Shown here: in pieces, positions 52,990-61,934 of the stretch
Layout of the letters: the number at the start of each line of letters is the position of its first letter
Position numbering within the stretch: position 1 is the first letter of the stretch
Assembly: GCA_964346815.1 (NCBI GenBank)
Contig: CAYFWF010000068.1
Span: forward strand, 186,001-250,000
Origin: CAYFWF01 sp964346815
GTDB lineage: Bacteria > Acidobacteriota > Aminicenantia > Aminicenantales > Aminicenantaceae
Length of the DNA: 64,000 bases
Direction of reading: 5' to 3'
Notes under the pieces: model-generated
The model's input: only the letters and a program-made list of their open reading frames with translations
Databases searched by the model: none
Told to the model about the DNA's origin: nothing
Made by a program: the position numbers and the translations under genes

Positions 52990-53105
52990 TCATCGTTGCC
53001 AAAATCATGAAATTTATTTTGTTAAACTGAATTGAATGGAAAAGCAAATTCTGATACCCTATACAGGATGATCATTTCAGTGATCTGGGCTTGAAAATCC
53101 TCGAC

Positions 53106-54551
53106 ATGAGAAAATCTCATCTGCTCGCCATCATAAAAAAATTTCTCCATCAAAAGGTAGCTGTTTTCGGAGATGTGATGCTGGATGAATACCTGTATGG
53201 GACGGTATCGAGAATATCTCCTGAAGCGCCTGTTCCGATCTTGAGAGTGGAAAAAAAGGAATATTTTTTAGGCGGAGCAGCGAATGTGGCAAACAATATT
53301 TCTTCCCTGGGAGGGAAGGTCCATCTGTTTGGCTTGGTAGGTAACGATTACGAGAGCAGATTGGTCAAAAGAATGCTGGAGGAGAAAGGCATATCCTTCT
53401 CCCTTTATTCTTGTATCAAAGAGACTATCCAGAAGACAAGGATCATTGCATCGAACCAACAGATTGTCAGAGTTGATTCGGAGGAGGCGGATCCCGAATG
53501 CTCAGATATTGAAAAAAATGTGAGAGCTGAAATTTCGCAAATCAATCCTTCTATCATGGTGGTATCGGATTATGCCAAAGGATTCATAACTGCAGGACTC
53601 TTATCATTGTTAAAGGAAACTGCAACAGAAAGAGGAATCAAGTTGATCATCGATCCCAAGCCCAGTCATAAGAACTTCTATTCCGAAGCCTATCTGATAA
53701 CTCCCAATACAGACGAGGCTCTTGAAATGTCGGGGGACCATTCAATAGAGGAAGCGGGAAAAAAATTAAGAATTGAGCTTTCGAGCCATATTTTGATCAC
53801 AAAGGGTAAAGAGGGCATGAGTTTGTTCGAAGAAGGCAATGATAAAGTATTGCATTTTCCCACCCAGGCAAGAGAGGTGTATGATATCACGGGAGCGGGA
53901 GACACTGTGGCCGCAGCCCTCTCTCTCGCCATATCTTCAGGTGCATCCCTCAAGGATGCTACCATCTTAGCCAATCATGTCGCAGGATTAGCTGTCGAGA
54001 AAATTGGAACAGCCTCAGTTTTAAAAAGTGAGCTGGAGGAAGTCCTCGAAAGCGAGAACAGAAAGGTCCGGAATTTGGCTCAGATAAAAAGAATCGTTCA
54101 AGATTATAAGCAATCGGGGAAAAAAATCGTATGGACAAACGGTTGTTTCGACCTGCTTCATGGAGGTCATGTGAGATATCTCGAGAAAGCAAGGAAGTTT
54201 GGAGATGTGCTCATAGTCGGGCTCAACAGTGATGAATCCGTAAGAAGACTCAAAGGCCCGGAAAGACCTATCCTCAAGCAAGAGGAGAGAGCAGAAATCC
54301 TTTCCGCTCTGGAATTTGTTGATCACATTTTGATATTTAACGAGGAAAATGTTTCCCAACATCTCAAGCAGATAAGGCCGGATGTATATGTTAAAGGCGG
54401 AGATTATGATATAAAAAGGATTGATCAACAAGAGAAAAAGGTTCTCATGGAGTATCAAGCAGCCATTGAATTTATCCCTTTTGTGAAGGGATATTCCTCA
54501 TCGGATATCATAAAAAAGATAAAAAAAGGAAAGAAAGAAAAGTTAAACTGA
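53106..54551 (+). CDS. hldE: Bifunctional heptose-7-phosphate kinase / heptose-1-phosphate adenylyltransferase
   Basis: 481 residues from ATG 53106; an in-frame TTG at 53091 is possible. The N-terminal PfkB kinase domain has FGDVMLDEYLYG, SRISPEAPVPIL, GGAANVANN and the catalytic TGAGDTVAAALS. The C-terminal nucleotidyltransferase domain has TNGCFDLLHGGHVRYL and a SxxxKG-like end (VKGYSSSDIIKKI). It makes ADP-heptose precursors for LPS core. gmhA, the first step, follows nine bases later. gmhB and hldD are not in the window. Confidence 0.96.
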   Translation: MRKSHLLAIIKKFLHQKVAVFGDVMLDEYLYGTVSRISPEAPVPILRVEKKEYFLGGAANVANNISSLGGKVHLFGLVGNDYESRLVKRMLEEKGISFSLYSCIKETIQKTRIIASNQQIVRVDSEEADPECSDIEKNVRAEISQINPSIMVVSDYAKGFITAGLLSLLKETATERGIKLIIDPKPSHKNFYSEAYLITPNTDEALEMSGDHSIEEAGKKLRIELSSHILITKGKEGMSLFEEGNDKVLHFPTQAREVYDITGAGDTVAAALSLAISSGASLKDATILANHVAGLAVEKIGTASVLKSELEEVLESENRKVRNLAQIKRIVQDYKQSGKKIVWTNGCFDLLHGGHVRYLEKARKFGDVLIVGLNSDESVRRLKGPERPILKQEERAEILSALEFVDHILIFNEENVSQHLKQIRPDVYVKGGDYDIKRIDQQEKKVLMEYQAAIEFIPFVKGYSSSDIIKKIKKGKKEKLN

Positions 54552-54560
54552 CCTTTTAAA

Positions 54561-55169
54561 ATGGATAAGTCCTTCAAGAGAGAGGAAAAAGCCATCGATG
54601 CGAGTTTCAGGGAGCTGTCCGATGTCCTGAGGTTGACGCTGGAACGAAACAAGAATGATATTGAGAAATCGACTTCCTTGATTTGCAAAGCTCTGAAGAA
54701 CGAAAAAAAGCTGCTGATTTGTGGGAATGGTGGAAGCGCTGCAGAATCTCAGCACTTTGCAGCCGAGCTGGTGGGTCGTTTCAGGATGGAAAGGCAGGGC
54801 ATTCCTGCATTGGCCTTGACCACGGACACTTCGGCTATAACAGCATTAGGCAATGATTTCGGATTTGAATCCATTTTTGCCCGGCAGGTAGAAACACTCG
54901 GAGGCGAAGGAGATGTGTTGTGCTGTTTGAGCACGACTGGAAACTCCGAGAACCTAATCTCGGCGACTTTGCAGGCGAAACAAAAAAGTATCACCACCAT
55001 CAGCCTTCTCGGCAGAGACGGAGGAAAATTAACAGAGTTATCCGATGTTTCCATAATTGTCCCTTCACAGGACACTGCGAGAATTCAGGAAATTCATTTA
55101 TTGATTATCCATGTCTTTTGTCAGATGGTCGAGGAGTACTTCTTTGCCGACGAGAAGAATTCTCTTTGA
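54561..55169 (+). CDS. gmhA: Phosphoheptose isomerase
   Basis: 202 residues, a SIS-domain enzyme that turns sedoheptulose-7-phosphate into D-glycero-manno-heptose-7-phosphate. The motif GNGGSAAESQHFAAELVGRF is diagnostic and includes zinc and substrate residues; LSTTGNSENLI supplies the phosphate site. It is the partner of hldE in the same transcript. The N-terminal 35 residues are helical and a little longer than usual. Confidence 0.95.
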   Translation: MDKSFKREEKAIDASFRELSDVLRLTLERNKNDIEKSTSLICKALKNEKKLLICGNGGSAAESQHFAAELVGRFRMERQGIPALALTTDTSAITALGNDFGFESIFARQVETLGGEGDVLCCLSTTGNSENLISATLQAKQKSITTISLLGRDGGKLTELSDVSIIVPSQDTARIQEIHLLIIHVFCQMVEEYFFADEKNSL

Positions 55170-55191
55170 TCATTTTTTCATGTTTTTTTTC

Positions 55192-55220
55192 TTGACAAAT
55201 TCAACGTTTTATAATTTATT
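55192..55220 (+). promoter_or_regulatory. Promoter for the outer-membrane protein gene
   Basis: TTGACA (55192-55197), a 17-base spacer and TTTATT (55215-55220) in a very AT-rich stretch. TATAAT hexamers also occur at 55210-55215 and 55222-55227, but with poor spacing. The ATG at 55272 follows AAAGGAGG. Confidence 0.55.
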
Positions 55221-55271
55221 ATATAATAACAGTTTACCATTTATTGTTCAGATTTCCGAAAGGAGGCCGGC

Positions 55272-56720
55272 ATGAAGGACAAAAGACTCATCTTTATACT
55301 GGTAGGGATTTTCATTCTCTTCTCTTTGAGTGCGTTTGCGGAGACCAAGAAACTCGAAGAGATCGGGAGATATCCCCTGGTAAGGATCAAAGGAGAAGTT
55401 CCCACACAAGAAGTCATGAAGACTCTCATTGATAAATACACGGGAGATATTAAATACGGTTTTGATCTAGCCGGATACGGTGATTTGTTCCTTCCTTTTA
55501 TCGAGCAAATCAAACAATCTGCATTCGAAGAAAAAGAGATCGCCATAGGCGAAGAATTCATGTGGATGCTTTTCCGGTCCAGGAATAGAGTCAAAGTCGT
55601 AAAAGATCTCGAATGGGCAGGGAAGATGCCTTTACCGGTATTTTCTTTTACTGTGGTCAAAGAATTCAAGCATTATGAATTCGTCATGCCGAAACCTTGT
55701 GGAAACATTGCTCTAGTGAAGGTTGAAGAGATTATCCCAGACGCGATCTGTGACATCAAGGTCGAGCCGGCTAAAGCGAATATCAACGATCCCATATCAG
55801 TGGATATGAGCGGCTCGCAGTATGCAGAATCTATGGAGGTAGAGGTTTACAATGCTGAGGGCAAAAAAATCACCACAAAAACCCTGACGCCCGAATCTGC
55901 GAAGTGGCAAACGAAGTTCGACAGACCAGGAGAATATGTTTTTAAAGCAACGGCATACAATCCAGAGAACAAGCCTTCTACGAATCCTTGTGAGGCGAAG
56001 ACCTATATCAACTACCCCCCCACGTGTACATTGGATGCCATGCCTGTTGAGGATTACATCAATCGACCCTTTATCTTCGATGCTTCGGGATCGAGCGATT
56101 CAGACGGAGAAGTCATGGAGGCAAATTTTGAGATCGCCGATGAGACAGGTAACGTCGTAGACTCACTCAGTACCCAGAAGCCTTTCACTTGGGAGAAGGT
56201 CTTTGATCAAGCCGGTTTATACACAGTGACGGTTGTGGTAACAGACGATTTTGGCGCTGTATCCGAACCCTGCCGCACAGAAATCACAGTAAAAGAAAAA
56301 AGACTGTATGGATTGTTTGATGTGGGACCCTTATATGCTCGAGGGAGCAGCGGTCCGTATGTTGCCGGACGGTTGGGAATTGCCTACATGATTGTCCCAC
56401 AAAAATTCAGCCTCACCTTAGAAGGGGGAGGGGCGTTGGCTCTTAAAGGGGATCCTTGGAAGTCCTTCTTTATGGGACAGGCCTTGTTGAATTACCATTT
56501 TGATCCTGCCTTCATCGGTGCTGGATTGGGCCTCAGTTCACAAGTGAGAGAGGAACGGGATCAAACGGATATTTATCTGGTCGGAAATATCGGCTTCAAC
56601 ATATTCGATAACTACACCACCATGGGATCCATATTCTTCGAAGGACAAGGTCCTGTTGGTGAAGGCCGTTCCTTTTCCAAACATTATAAATTCATGCTCG
56701 GATTTAGGCTCCTGTTCTGA
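55272..56720 (+). CDS. Secreted protein with Ig/PKD-like region and C-terminal outer-membrane beta-barrel
   Basis: 482 residues. Signal peptide (LIFILVGIFILFSLSAFA), a mixed N-terminal domain (about 30-150), then two beta-sandwich-like repeats (about 160-250 and 250-345) with PKD-like features such as FDASGSSDSDG and TVTVVVTDDFGAVSE. The last 130 residues alternate aromatic and small residues (GPYVAGRLGIAY, AFIGAGLGLSS) and end in Phe (FKF-like MLGFRLLF), as in outer-membrane beta-barrels. A barrel of about eight strands carrying a periplasmic region is suggested. The exact function is unknown. A strong terminator follows. Confidence 0.75.
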   Translation: MKDKRLIFILVGIFILFSLSAFAETKKLEEIGRYPLVRIKGEVPTQEVMKTLIDKYTGDIKYGFDLAGYGDLFLPFIEQIKQSAFEEKEIAIGEEFMWMLFRSRNRVKVVKDLEWAGKMPLPVFSFTVVKEFKHYEFVMPKPCGNIALVKVEEIIPDAICDIKVEPAKANINDPISVDMSGSQYAESMEVEVYNAEGKKITTKTLTPESAKWQTKFDRPGEYVFKATAYNPENKPSTNPCEAKTYINYPPTCTLDAMPVEDYINRPFIFDASGSSDSDGEVMEANFEIADETGNVVDSLSTQKPFTWEKVFDQAGLYTVTVVVTDDFGAVSEPCRTEITVKEKRLYGLFDVGPLYARGSSGPYVAGRLGIAYMIVPQKFSLTLEGGGALALKGDPWKSFFMGQALLNYHFDPAFIGAGLGLSSQVREERDQTDIYLVGNIGFNIFDNYTTMGSIFFEGQGPVGEGRSFSKHYKFMLGFRLLF

Positions 56721-56746
56721 TCCGGGTAGAATTTAGGGAAGCAATC

Positions 56747-56780
56747 AAGGGCCAGGAGAAAATTCCTGGCCCTTTTTTAT
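56747..56780 (+). terminator. Rho-independent terminator after the outer-membrane protein
   Basis: Perfect 11-bp stem: AAGGGCCAGGA (56747-56757) and TCCTGGCCCTT (56764-56774), with a six-base loop and a T-rich tail. The minus-strand side lacks a T-run, so it acts mainly in the plus direction. Confidence 0.92.
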
Positions 56781-56850
56781 TTAGAATCCGGACATAGGCC
56801 GAATCTCGTTTGAGATGATGAATCGTTCTTTGGATCGGAGAAAAAGGGGG

Positions 56851-57141
56851 CTATTCTAAGAATTTACCGAGTTTAGCAATTTCCTCGTTGTAATACTTTC
56901 GGTAGAGGATTTCCCACTCGCGGCTTCCTTCTTTGATGGCTTTTTTCTGTGATTCGATTTTGTCGATAGCCCGCTTATCGATCAATTCATAAAGCTTGAT
57001 TTCATCCTCTATACTTTTCACAATGCTGAGCCTGATTTCGTTGGGTTCATCCAAAAACTCTACCTCTTCATCCTCGAACAAATAATTGAGAATCTGGCGG
57101 GCTAAAAAATTTATTTTTTCTCTGGAGAGTCTAATACTCAC
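56851..57141 (-). CDS. DUF507 family protein, second of a tandem pair
   Basis: 96 residues, predicted all-helical, with the DUF507 start IRLSREKINFLARQIL and the end EWEILYRKYYNEEIAKLGKF. Its ATG overlaps the stop of the first copy (57138-57141). The two copies are only weakly similar. Function unknown; probably soluble. Confidence 0.8.
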   Translation of the reverse strand: MSIRLSREKINFLARQILNYLFEDEEVEFLDEPNEIRLSIVKSIEDEIKLYELIDKRAIDKIESQKKAIKEGSREWEILYRKYYNEEIAKLGKFLE

Positions 57142-57416
57142 AGGACAATCTTCCTTTCCTTGGCCAATTTTGTCTTTATCATTCTGAACATTGTCTGGTA
57201 CTCTATGTTTTCTTTTCGTATTTTTTCCATGTGCTGGCTCAGTATTTCTCTGACCTCCTGATCGAGTTTGTCCTCTTTTTGGAATTCTTCCAGAATCAAA
57301 TCAGCTAACTCATCTATGAGCTTATTTTTTTTTTCGGTAAGAATCTTTTCCTGTTTCAAGAGATGACGCACCGTGACAAAAGCCATGTGCTCTATTTGTA
57401 TTTTCGATAATCTCAT
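57138..57416 (-). CDS. DUF507 family protein, first of a tandem pair
   Basis: 92 residues, helical and charged, starting MRLSKIQIEHMAFVTVRHLL, the DUF507 N-terminal pattern. It has its own promoter at 57426-57454 with almost no leader and no clear ribosome site. Translation of the second copy is coupled by a four-base overlap. Confidence 0.8.
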   Translation of the reverse strand: MRLSKIQIEHMAFVTVRHLLKQEKILTEKKNKLIDELADLILEEFQKEDKLDQEVREILSQHMEKIRKENIEYQTMFRMIKTKLAKERKIVL

Positions 57417-57425
57417 TTCTCAAAT

Positions 57426-57454
57426 AAAATACAACAGCTCGCCTTAAAATTCAA
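57426..57454 (-). promoter_or_regulatory. Promoter of the DUF507 pair, possibly leaderless
   Basis: On the minus strand: TTGAAT (57449-57454), a 17-base spacer and TATTTT (57426-57431). Only nine bases separate the -10 box from the ATG at 57416, so the mRNA leader would be two to three bases. Confidence 0.6.
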
Positions 57455-57510
57455 GGATAATTCCATTTTTTGAATCGGTTGCGGGCAGGCCCTGTTCGCC
57501 GAATTATCTC

Positions 57511-58437
57511 TCAGGAGTCGATGACCATAAAAGGATGGAAGGAATGGCTTTGAGCATTCGGGCTGGCCAGGGCCAGGAGCTTTCCATGAGTGTTATATAT
57601 CTTGAAAATGTTCTTTTCCGTTCTTCCTGTTGAGGTGCGGGACGTTTTGCCGGGAAGAGTTCTTAGAATAGAATCAGCAGTAAATTCGTTTCCATTCCTG
57701 ACCAGGACTCCGGCAGCATCATCGATAACCACGCTGGGTAATTCTGGAAGCAGGCTCTCTAAGGGAAGAATCATTTTTTTGGTTTTACCATGACAGACGA
57801 GGCTCTCTATTTCATCAAGCGTACAGGAATCCTCTAAGCTGAAATCCCCAATTTTTGTGCGTGTCAACTGGAAGAGATGTGCTCCGCAGCCGAGCCTTTG
57901 TCCCAACTCGTGGGCCAGAGAACGGATGTACGTTCCAGAACTACATTTTGATACAAAGTCAATAATGGGTGGATCGTATTCCTTCAGCCGGAAAAAATAG
58001 ACGGTTACACGGCTTGTTTTCAACTCGAGATCTTTTCTTTGTCGTGCGAGTTCATAAAGGGGCTTTCCTTTGTGTTTCTTCGCTGAAAAAGGAGGAGAGA
58101 TTTGGTCTATTTCTCCTTCAAACTCTCTCATGCACTCGACCACAGTCTTACGCTCCGGATAGTCCCTAGATTCCTCTGAAGAAGGGTGACCGTATGAGTC
58201 GTAGGTGTCCGTAGACCAACCCAGCCTTATTTTCCCCTCGTATAGTTTTTCCATATGGAGGAAAAACCGAAAAAATCTGGTAGCTTTGCCCACAGCAATA
58301 AGAATAAGACCTGTAGCTAAGGGGTCGAGAGTGCCAAAATGCCCTGCCTTTTTTATTTTTAGGATTTTTCTTACCCGAGAGACAACGTCATGGGAAGTGA
58401 TGTTTTTAGGTTTGTGGACAAGTAGAAGGCCGTCCAT
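57511..58437 (-). CDS. truB: tRNA pseudouridine-55 synthase
   Basis: 308 residues. The catalytic motif HFGTLDPLATGLILIAVGKATRF contains the active Asp. The N-terminus MDGLLLVHKPKNITSHDVV is typical, and a C-terminal PUA-like part follows. It makes pseudouridine 55 in tRNA. Last gene of the nusA-to-truB run; the usual following genes ribF and rpsO are absent. Confidence 0.97.
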   Translation of the reverse strand: MDGLLLVHKPKNITSHDVVSRVRKILKIKKAGHFGTLDPLATGLILIAVGKATRFFRFFLHMEKLYEGKIRLGWSTDTYDSYGHPSSEESRDYPERKTVVECMREFEGEIDQISPPFSAKKHKGKPLYELARQRKDLELKTSRVTVYFFRLKEYDPPIIDFVSKCSSGTYIRSLAHELGQRLGCGAHLFQLTRTKIGDFSLEDSCTLDEIESLVCHGKTKKMILPLESLLPELPSVVIDDAAGVLVRNGNEFTADSILRTLPGKTSRTSTGRTEKNIFKIYNTHGKLLALASPNAQSHSFHPFMVIDS

Positions 58438-58446
58438 GGCGAGCCT

Positions 58447-59445
58447 TCAGCACTGGTTCGAATCTGATGGGGAGGTTTTTTCTGCGGCCTGCAGCAACTT
58501 TTGTACTTTTTCTGGGATTTCTTCGATCAATGATTTGTGCTTCCCTGAAACGGTGAATCCGGCAGCATGGCGATGGCCTCCCCCTCCAAATTGTTCGGCT
58601 ATCACAGCAGCATTGGCAGCGCCTTTGGAGCGAAGACTGACTCTGAAGGTGTCTTTGGCGATTTCTTTGAAGAATAAAACCATTTTTACGCCCTTGATGG
58701 ATCGAGTATGGGTCGTTATGTCTTCCGTGTCGATTTCTCTGAGATTCAATGAGTCCAGGTATTCTTTGAACATGGTAATGACAGCGATTTCGCCAGTTTC
58801 ATTTATTTGCAGAGTGGAGAGAACGAGTCCGAGAAGTTTGATTCTTTCGGATGGATTGTTGTTGAAGAGCATCTCAGAAACCTGTATCGGGCTTGCTCCA
58901 AGATTCACCAATTCATAGCACACTCTAAAAGCTTCTGCATTCGTATTTGAGAACTGAAACGAGCCTGTATCGGATACAATTCCGCAGTACAGGTGATTGG
59001 CGATTCGATTTGAAAACCGAATGCCGAGGCGCCTGCCTAGTTTATAGGCCATCTCAGCCACTGCAGATGCCTTGGGATCGACCCAATTGATATCTGCATA
59101 ATAATCGTTGGAGTAGTGATGATCGATGTTGATTTTGAAACAATCTTCGATGTGGCGTTGACCGGAACGGGTAACATTCGCGCATTCAAGAAGGATGACC
59201 CCATCATATTTTTTTGGCGGAATCTGTCCGATTTGAATTTTGTCTATATCAGGATAATGATTAAAAGGAAAAGGCGTGTTGTCTTTGTTGATGATAGAGA
59301 AGTCCTTTCCCAACGATTTGCCCATGAAGTAGAGAGCAAGGCTGGTACAGATAGAATCCCCATCTGGCCTGAGGTGTGAAGTGATAGCAATAGTTTGACT
59401 TTCGAGGATTTTTTCGCTTATGAGCTCAACGGGATCCTTGTTCAT
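58447..59445 (-). CDS. nrnA: NrnA-like DHH phosphoesterase (oligoribonuclease / pAp phosphatase)
   Basis: 332 residues. DHH-family metal motifs: SHLRPDGDSI, VILLECAN, INIDHHYSNDYYAD, and the C-terminal DHHA1 motif FGGGGHRHAAGF. In other bacteria NrnA degrades short RNA fragments and pAp. The start overlaps the rbfA stop (ATGA), a known rbfA-nrnA-truB order. Confidence 0.95.
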   Translation of the reverse strand: MNKDPVELISEKILESQTIAITSHLRPDGDSICTSLALYFMGKSLGKDFSIINKDNTPFPFNHYPDIDKIQIGQIPPKKYDGVILLECANVTRSGQRHIEDCFKINIDHHYSNDYYADINWVDPKASAVAEMAYKLGRRLGIRFSNRIANHLYCGIVSDTGSFQFSNTNAEAFRVCYELVNLGASPIQVSEMLFNNNPSERIKLLGLVLSTLQINETGEIAVITMFKEYLDSLNLREIDTEDITTHTRSIKGVKMVLFFKEIAKDTFRVSLRSKGAANAAVIAEQFGGGGHRHAAGFTVSGKHKSLIEEIPEKVQKLLQAAEKTSPSDSNQC

Positions 59446-59786
59446 TTTTTTTCAATTTTTTTCAGGATGTCTTCGATTCTTTTTTCGTACTCGAAGCTTT
59501 CATCAAGAGAAAAAATAAGCATGGGATTATACTTTAATTTTATTTTAGAGGCAATCATTTTCCGTAAATAACTTTTTCTTTTGTTGATAATATCCAGTAT
59601 CTCTTCTCTCGAGGTTGAGCCAAGAATACTCAGATCGACATACGCAGTTTTTAAATCTGCGCTCATCGATACTCGTGTAACGGTGATAAGGCCGGATGTA
59701 GAGTCTTGAAAAAATCGGATGAAAAGGCGGCTCAATTCCTCTTTGATCAAATTGGAGACCCTTTTTTGTCTTCTGCTCTCTTCCAT
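59442..59786 (-). CDS. rbfA: Ribosome-binding factor A
   Basis: 114 residues from the ATG at 59786, matching the family length. KH-like fold with SRRQKRVSNLIKEELSRL at the N-terminus and VSMSADLKTAYVDLSILG. It helps 30S subunit maturation. The frame continues upstream to 59966 through the DUF503 gene, which is rejected. A 7-bp hairpin (59806-59812 with 59817-59823) lies just upstream of the start. Confidence 0.93.
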   Translation of the reverse strand: MEESRRQKRVSNLIKEELSRLFIRFFQDSTSGLITVTRVSMSADLKTAYVDLSILGSTSREEILDIINKRKSYLRKMIASKIKLKYNPMLIFSLDESFEYEKRIEDILKKIEKK

Positions 59787-59827
59787 ATCGGACGATGCCC
59801 TTAAATATCTCGCTTCCGAGATAGATC

Positions 59828-60109
59828 TCAAATGAAAAAGATTTCTTTTTGGAGAATTTCTCCCTCGATATTTTCTTCGGCTTCTTGAATGATTTTTTGA
59901 AACGCCTTTTCTATTATCTGTTTTTGGGTGTTCAGAGTGACCAAACCAATTATGGATCTTTGCCATTTATTCTGGTAATCCAATTCGGCAAAAGCGATGT
60001 TGTGTTTTTTCTTCAACCTGTCTCTCAGCATGTTCAGAGTTTTTCGTTTTTCCTTTAAAGAATGGGAATAGGGAAGGTATATTTCCAAAGTCAAAAGTCC
60101 GATGATCAT
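59828..60109 (-). CDS. DUF503 (YlxP-like) protein
   Basis: 93 residues, typical DUF503: MIIGLLTLEIYLPYSHSLKEKR, then a LxxRLxxKxNIAxAELDYQ-like stretch. YlxP-type proteins sit between infB and rbfA in many bacteria, as here, and are thought to bind RNA or ribosomes. The ATG lies within a 14-bp palindrome, CCGATGATCATCGG, and has no strong ribosome site. Confidence 0.92.
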   Translation of the reverse strand: MIIGLLTLEIYLPYSHSLKEKRKTLNMLRDRLKKKHNIAFAELDYQNKWQRSIIGLVTLNTQKQIIEKAFQKIIQEAEENIEGEILQKEIFFI

Positions 60110-60130
60110 CGGATCATTTAAAGCTCAAAT

Positions 60131-61927
60131 TCATCCCTGTTCGACCAGTTCCATTGAAAAAGCTTCAAGGATATCTCCTTCTTGGATATCCTTGAATTTT
60201 TCAAGTCCGATGCCGCACTCATAGCCCTTTTTTATTTCGGCCACATTCTCTTTGAGATGTTTGAGCGAGGCGATTTTTCCTTGATGAATCACTTCATCAT
60301 TTCTGATGACTCTGATTTCGGCATTGCGGGTGATTTTACCATCGGTTACAAGACAGCCTGCTATAGGACCTACTTTAGGAACCCGGAACACCCTTCTGAT
60401 TTCAGCTCTTCCCAAAAAGATTTCCTTTCTAACCGGCTCGAGCAAGCCCACCAATGCGTCTTTGATATCTTTTGTCAGCTGATAAATGACATTGTAACTT
60501 CTTACTTCCACCTTTTCTTCTTTGGCCAAATCAAGGGCTTTCTGGGAGACTTTTGTATTATAGCCGACGATGATAGCGTTGGATGCCGAAGCCAGCAGAA
60601 CATCTCTCTCGGAGATGTTTCCCGTAGCTGAATGAATGATCTTGATTTTCACATCCTTTGTACTCAGAGTGGGCAGAATATCTGTGAGCACTTCTACGGA
60701 GCCTTGAACATCGGCTTTTATGATCAAGGCGAGTTCTTTGACCTCTCCTTCTTCTATCTGCTTGAAAAGCTGATCGAGGGTGAGATGTTCGGGCTCAGGG
60801 CGCTCTTCTTTTTCGGCCTGAGAGAGCCTGAACTGTGATATTTTTTTTGCCGTTTCTAGGTCAGGAGTGACTTGAAAGAGGTCCCCTGCAGCAGGCACGT
60901 CGGAGAATCCGAGGACTTCCACAGGAACCGAAGGTCCCGCGCTCTTCAGGAACTTCCCGTTTTCGTCGAAGAGGGCTCTTGCCTTTCCGTAAGTTGTTCC
61001 TGATATGAAGAACTCTCCCCGTTTAAGAGTCCCTTGTTGAATGATTACCGTGGCTGTCGGGCCCTTTTTAGCGTCTAGCCGAGCTTCTAATACAATTCCC
61101 TGTGCCTCAACTTTAGGGTTGGCCTTAAGTTCGATCATTTCGCTGAGGAGAAGGAGCATTTCTAAAAGCTCATTCAGATTCTTCTTTTCCTTTGCGGATA
61201 TTTCCACGCTCACGATGTCTCCTCCCCAGTCTTCCACGAGAAGTCCTTCTTTGGAGAGCTGTTGTTTCGTTTTTTCGACGTCGGCATTCTTTTTATCTAT
61301 CTTATTGATGGCGACGAGAATAGGCACCCCGGAAGCTTTGGCATGACTGATGGCTTCTTTGGTCTGAGGCATGACGCCATCGTCTGCTGCCACTACGAGG
61401 ATAACAATATCGGTGAGATTCGCTCCTCTAGCTCTCAGCCGGGTGAAGGCCTCATGGCCTGGAGTGTCAACAAAAGTTATGGTTTTGTTGTTGTAGGAGA
61501 GGCTGTAGGCGCCGATATGCTGGGTAATGCCTCCATGTTCTCTGCTTATGATATTCGATTCTCTCAATGCATCCAGCAGGGTCGTTTTCCCATGGTCAAC
61601 GTGGCCCATTATGGTTACTACAGGCGGCCGAATCTCCACATTCCCTGCTTGGCTTTCTGCCCGCTCTCTAGCTTCTTCCTCGTAGGATTGAATCTTGATA
61701 TCCAAGTCAAAATGCTCCGATATGAATTTGGCAACAGTTTCATTAACGATATCATTAGCCGCGAGATTGAACCCGCTTCGGGTTAATTGCTCGATGATGT
61801 CTTTCGAATTTATTCCTGATTTCTCAGAAAGCTCCTTTATGGTGGTATTTTCGATAAGCCGGAGTGTTTTGCCGGATTTTTTCGATTTTGGTGCGGACGG
61901 TGTTTTTTCCATTTTTTTGGTGTTCAT
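60131..61927 (-). CDS. infB: Translation initiation factor IF-2
   Basis: 598 residues. A short N-terminal region (IF2_N-like, LRLIENTTIKELSEKSGINSKDIIEQL) precedes the GTPase with GHVDHGKTT, VDTPGHEAF and NKIDK, then domains II to IV. This is shorter at the N-terminus than the 700-900-residue proteins of many bacteria, as it lacks the long repeat-rich extension. It follows nusA by seven bases. Confidence 0.98.
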   Translation of the reverse strand: MNTKKMEKTPSAPKSKKSGKTLRLIENTTIKELSEKSGINSKDIIEQLTRSGFNLAANDIVNETVAKFISEHFDLDIKIQSYEEEARERAESQAGNVEIRPPVVTIMGHVDHGKTTLLDALRESNIISREHGGITQHIGAYSLSYNNKTITFVDTPGHEAFTRLRARGANLTDIVILVVAADDGVMPQTKEAISHAKASGVPILVAINKIDKKNADVEKTKQQLSKEGLLVEDWGGDIVSVEISAKEKKNLNELLEMLLLLSEMIELKANPKVEAQGIVLEARLDAKKGPTATVIIQQGTLKRGEFFISGTTYGKARALFDENGKFLKSAGPSVPVEVLGFSDVPAAGDLFQVTPDLETAKKISQFRLSQAEKEERPEPEHLTLDQLFKQIEEGEVKELALIIKADVQGSVEVLTDILPTLSTKDVKIKIIHSATGNISERDVLLASASNAIIVGYNTKVSQKALDLAKEEKVEVRSYNVIYQLTKDIKDALVGLLEPVRKEIFLGRAEIRRVFRVPKVGPIAGCLVTDGKITRNAEIRVIRNDEVIHQGKIASLKHLKENVAEIKKGYECGIGLEKFKDIQEGDILEAFSMELVEQG

Positions 61928-61934
61928 TGTTTAC

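Noticed and set aside
58450..58466. GGTTCGAATC resembling a tRNA T-arm
   Set aside because: It is the end of nrnA (codons for SNQC) and no acceptor, D or anticodon arms fit around it.
59787..59966. 60-residue N-terminal extension of rbfA
   Set aside because: It overlaps the end of the conserved DUF503 gene and is highly basic, unlike any RbfA.
60101..60114. 14-bp palindrome around the DUF503 start codon as an operator
   Set aside because: It lies within a transcribed operon with no promoter there, and most of it encodes the start MII, so chance is likely.
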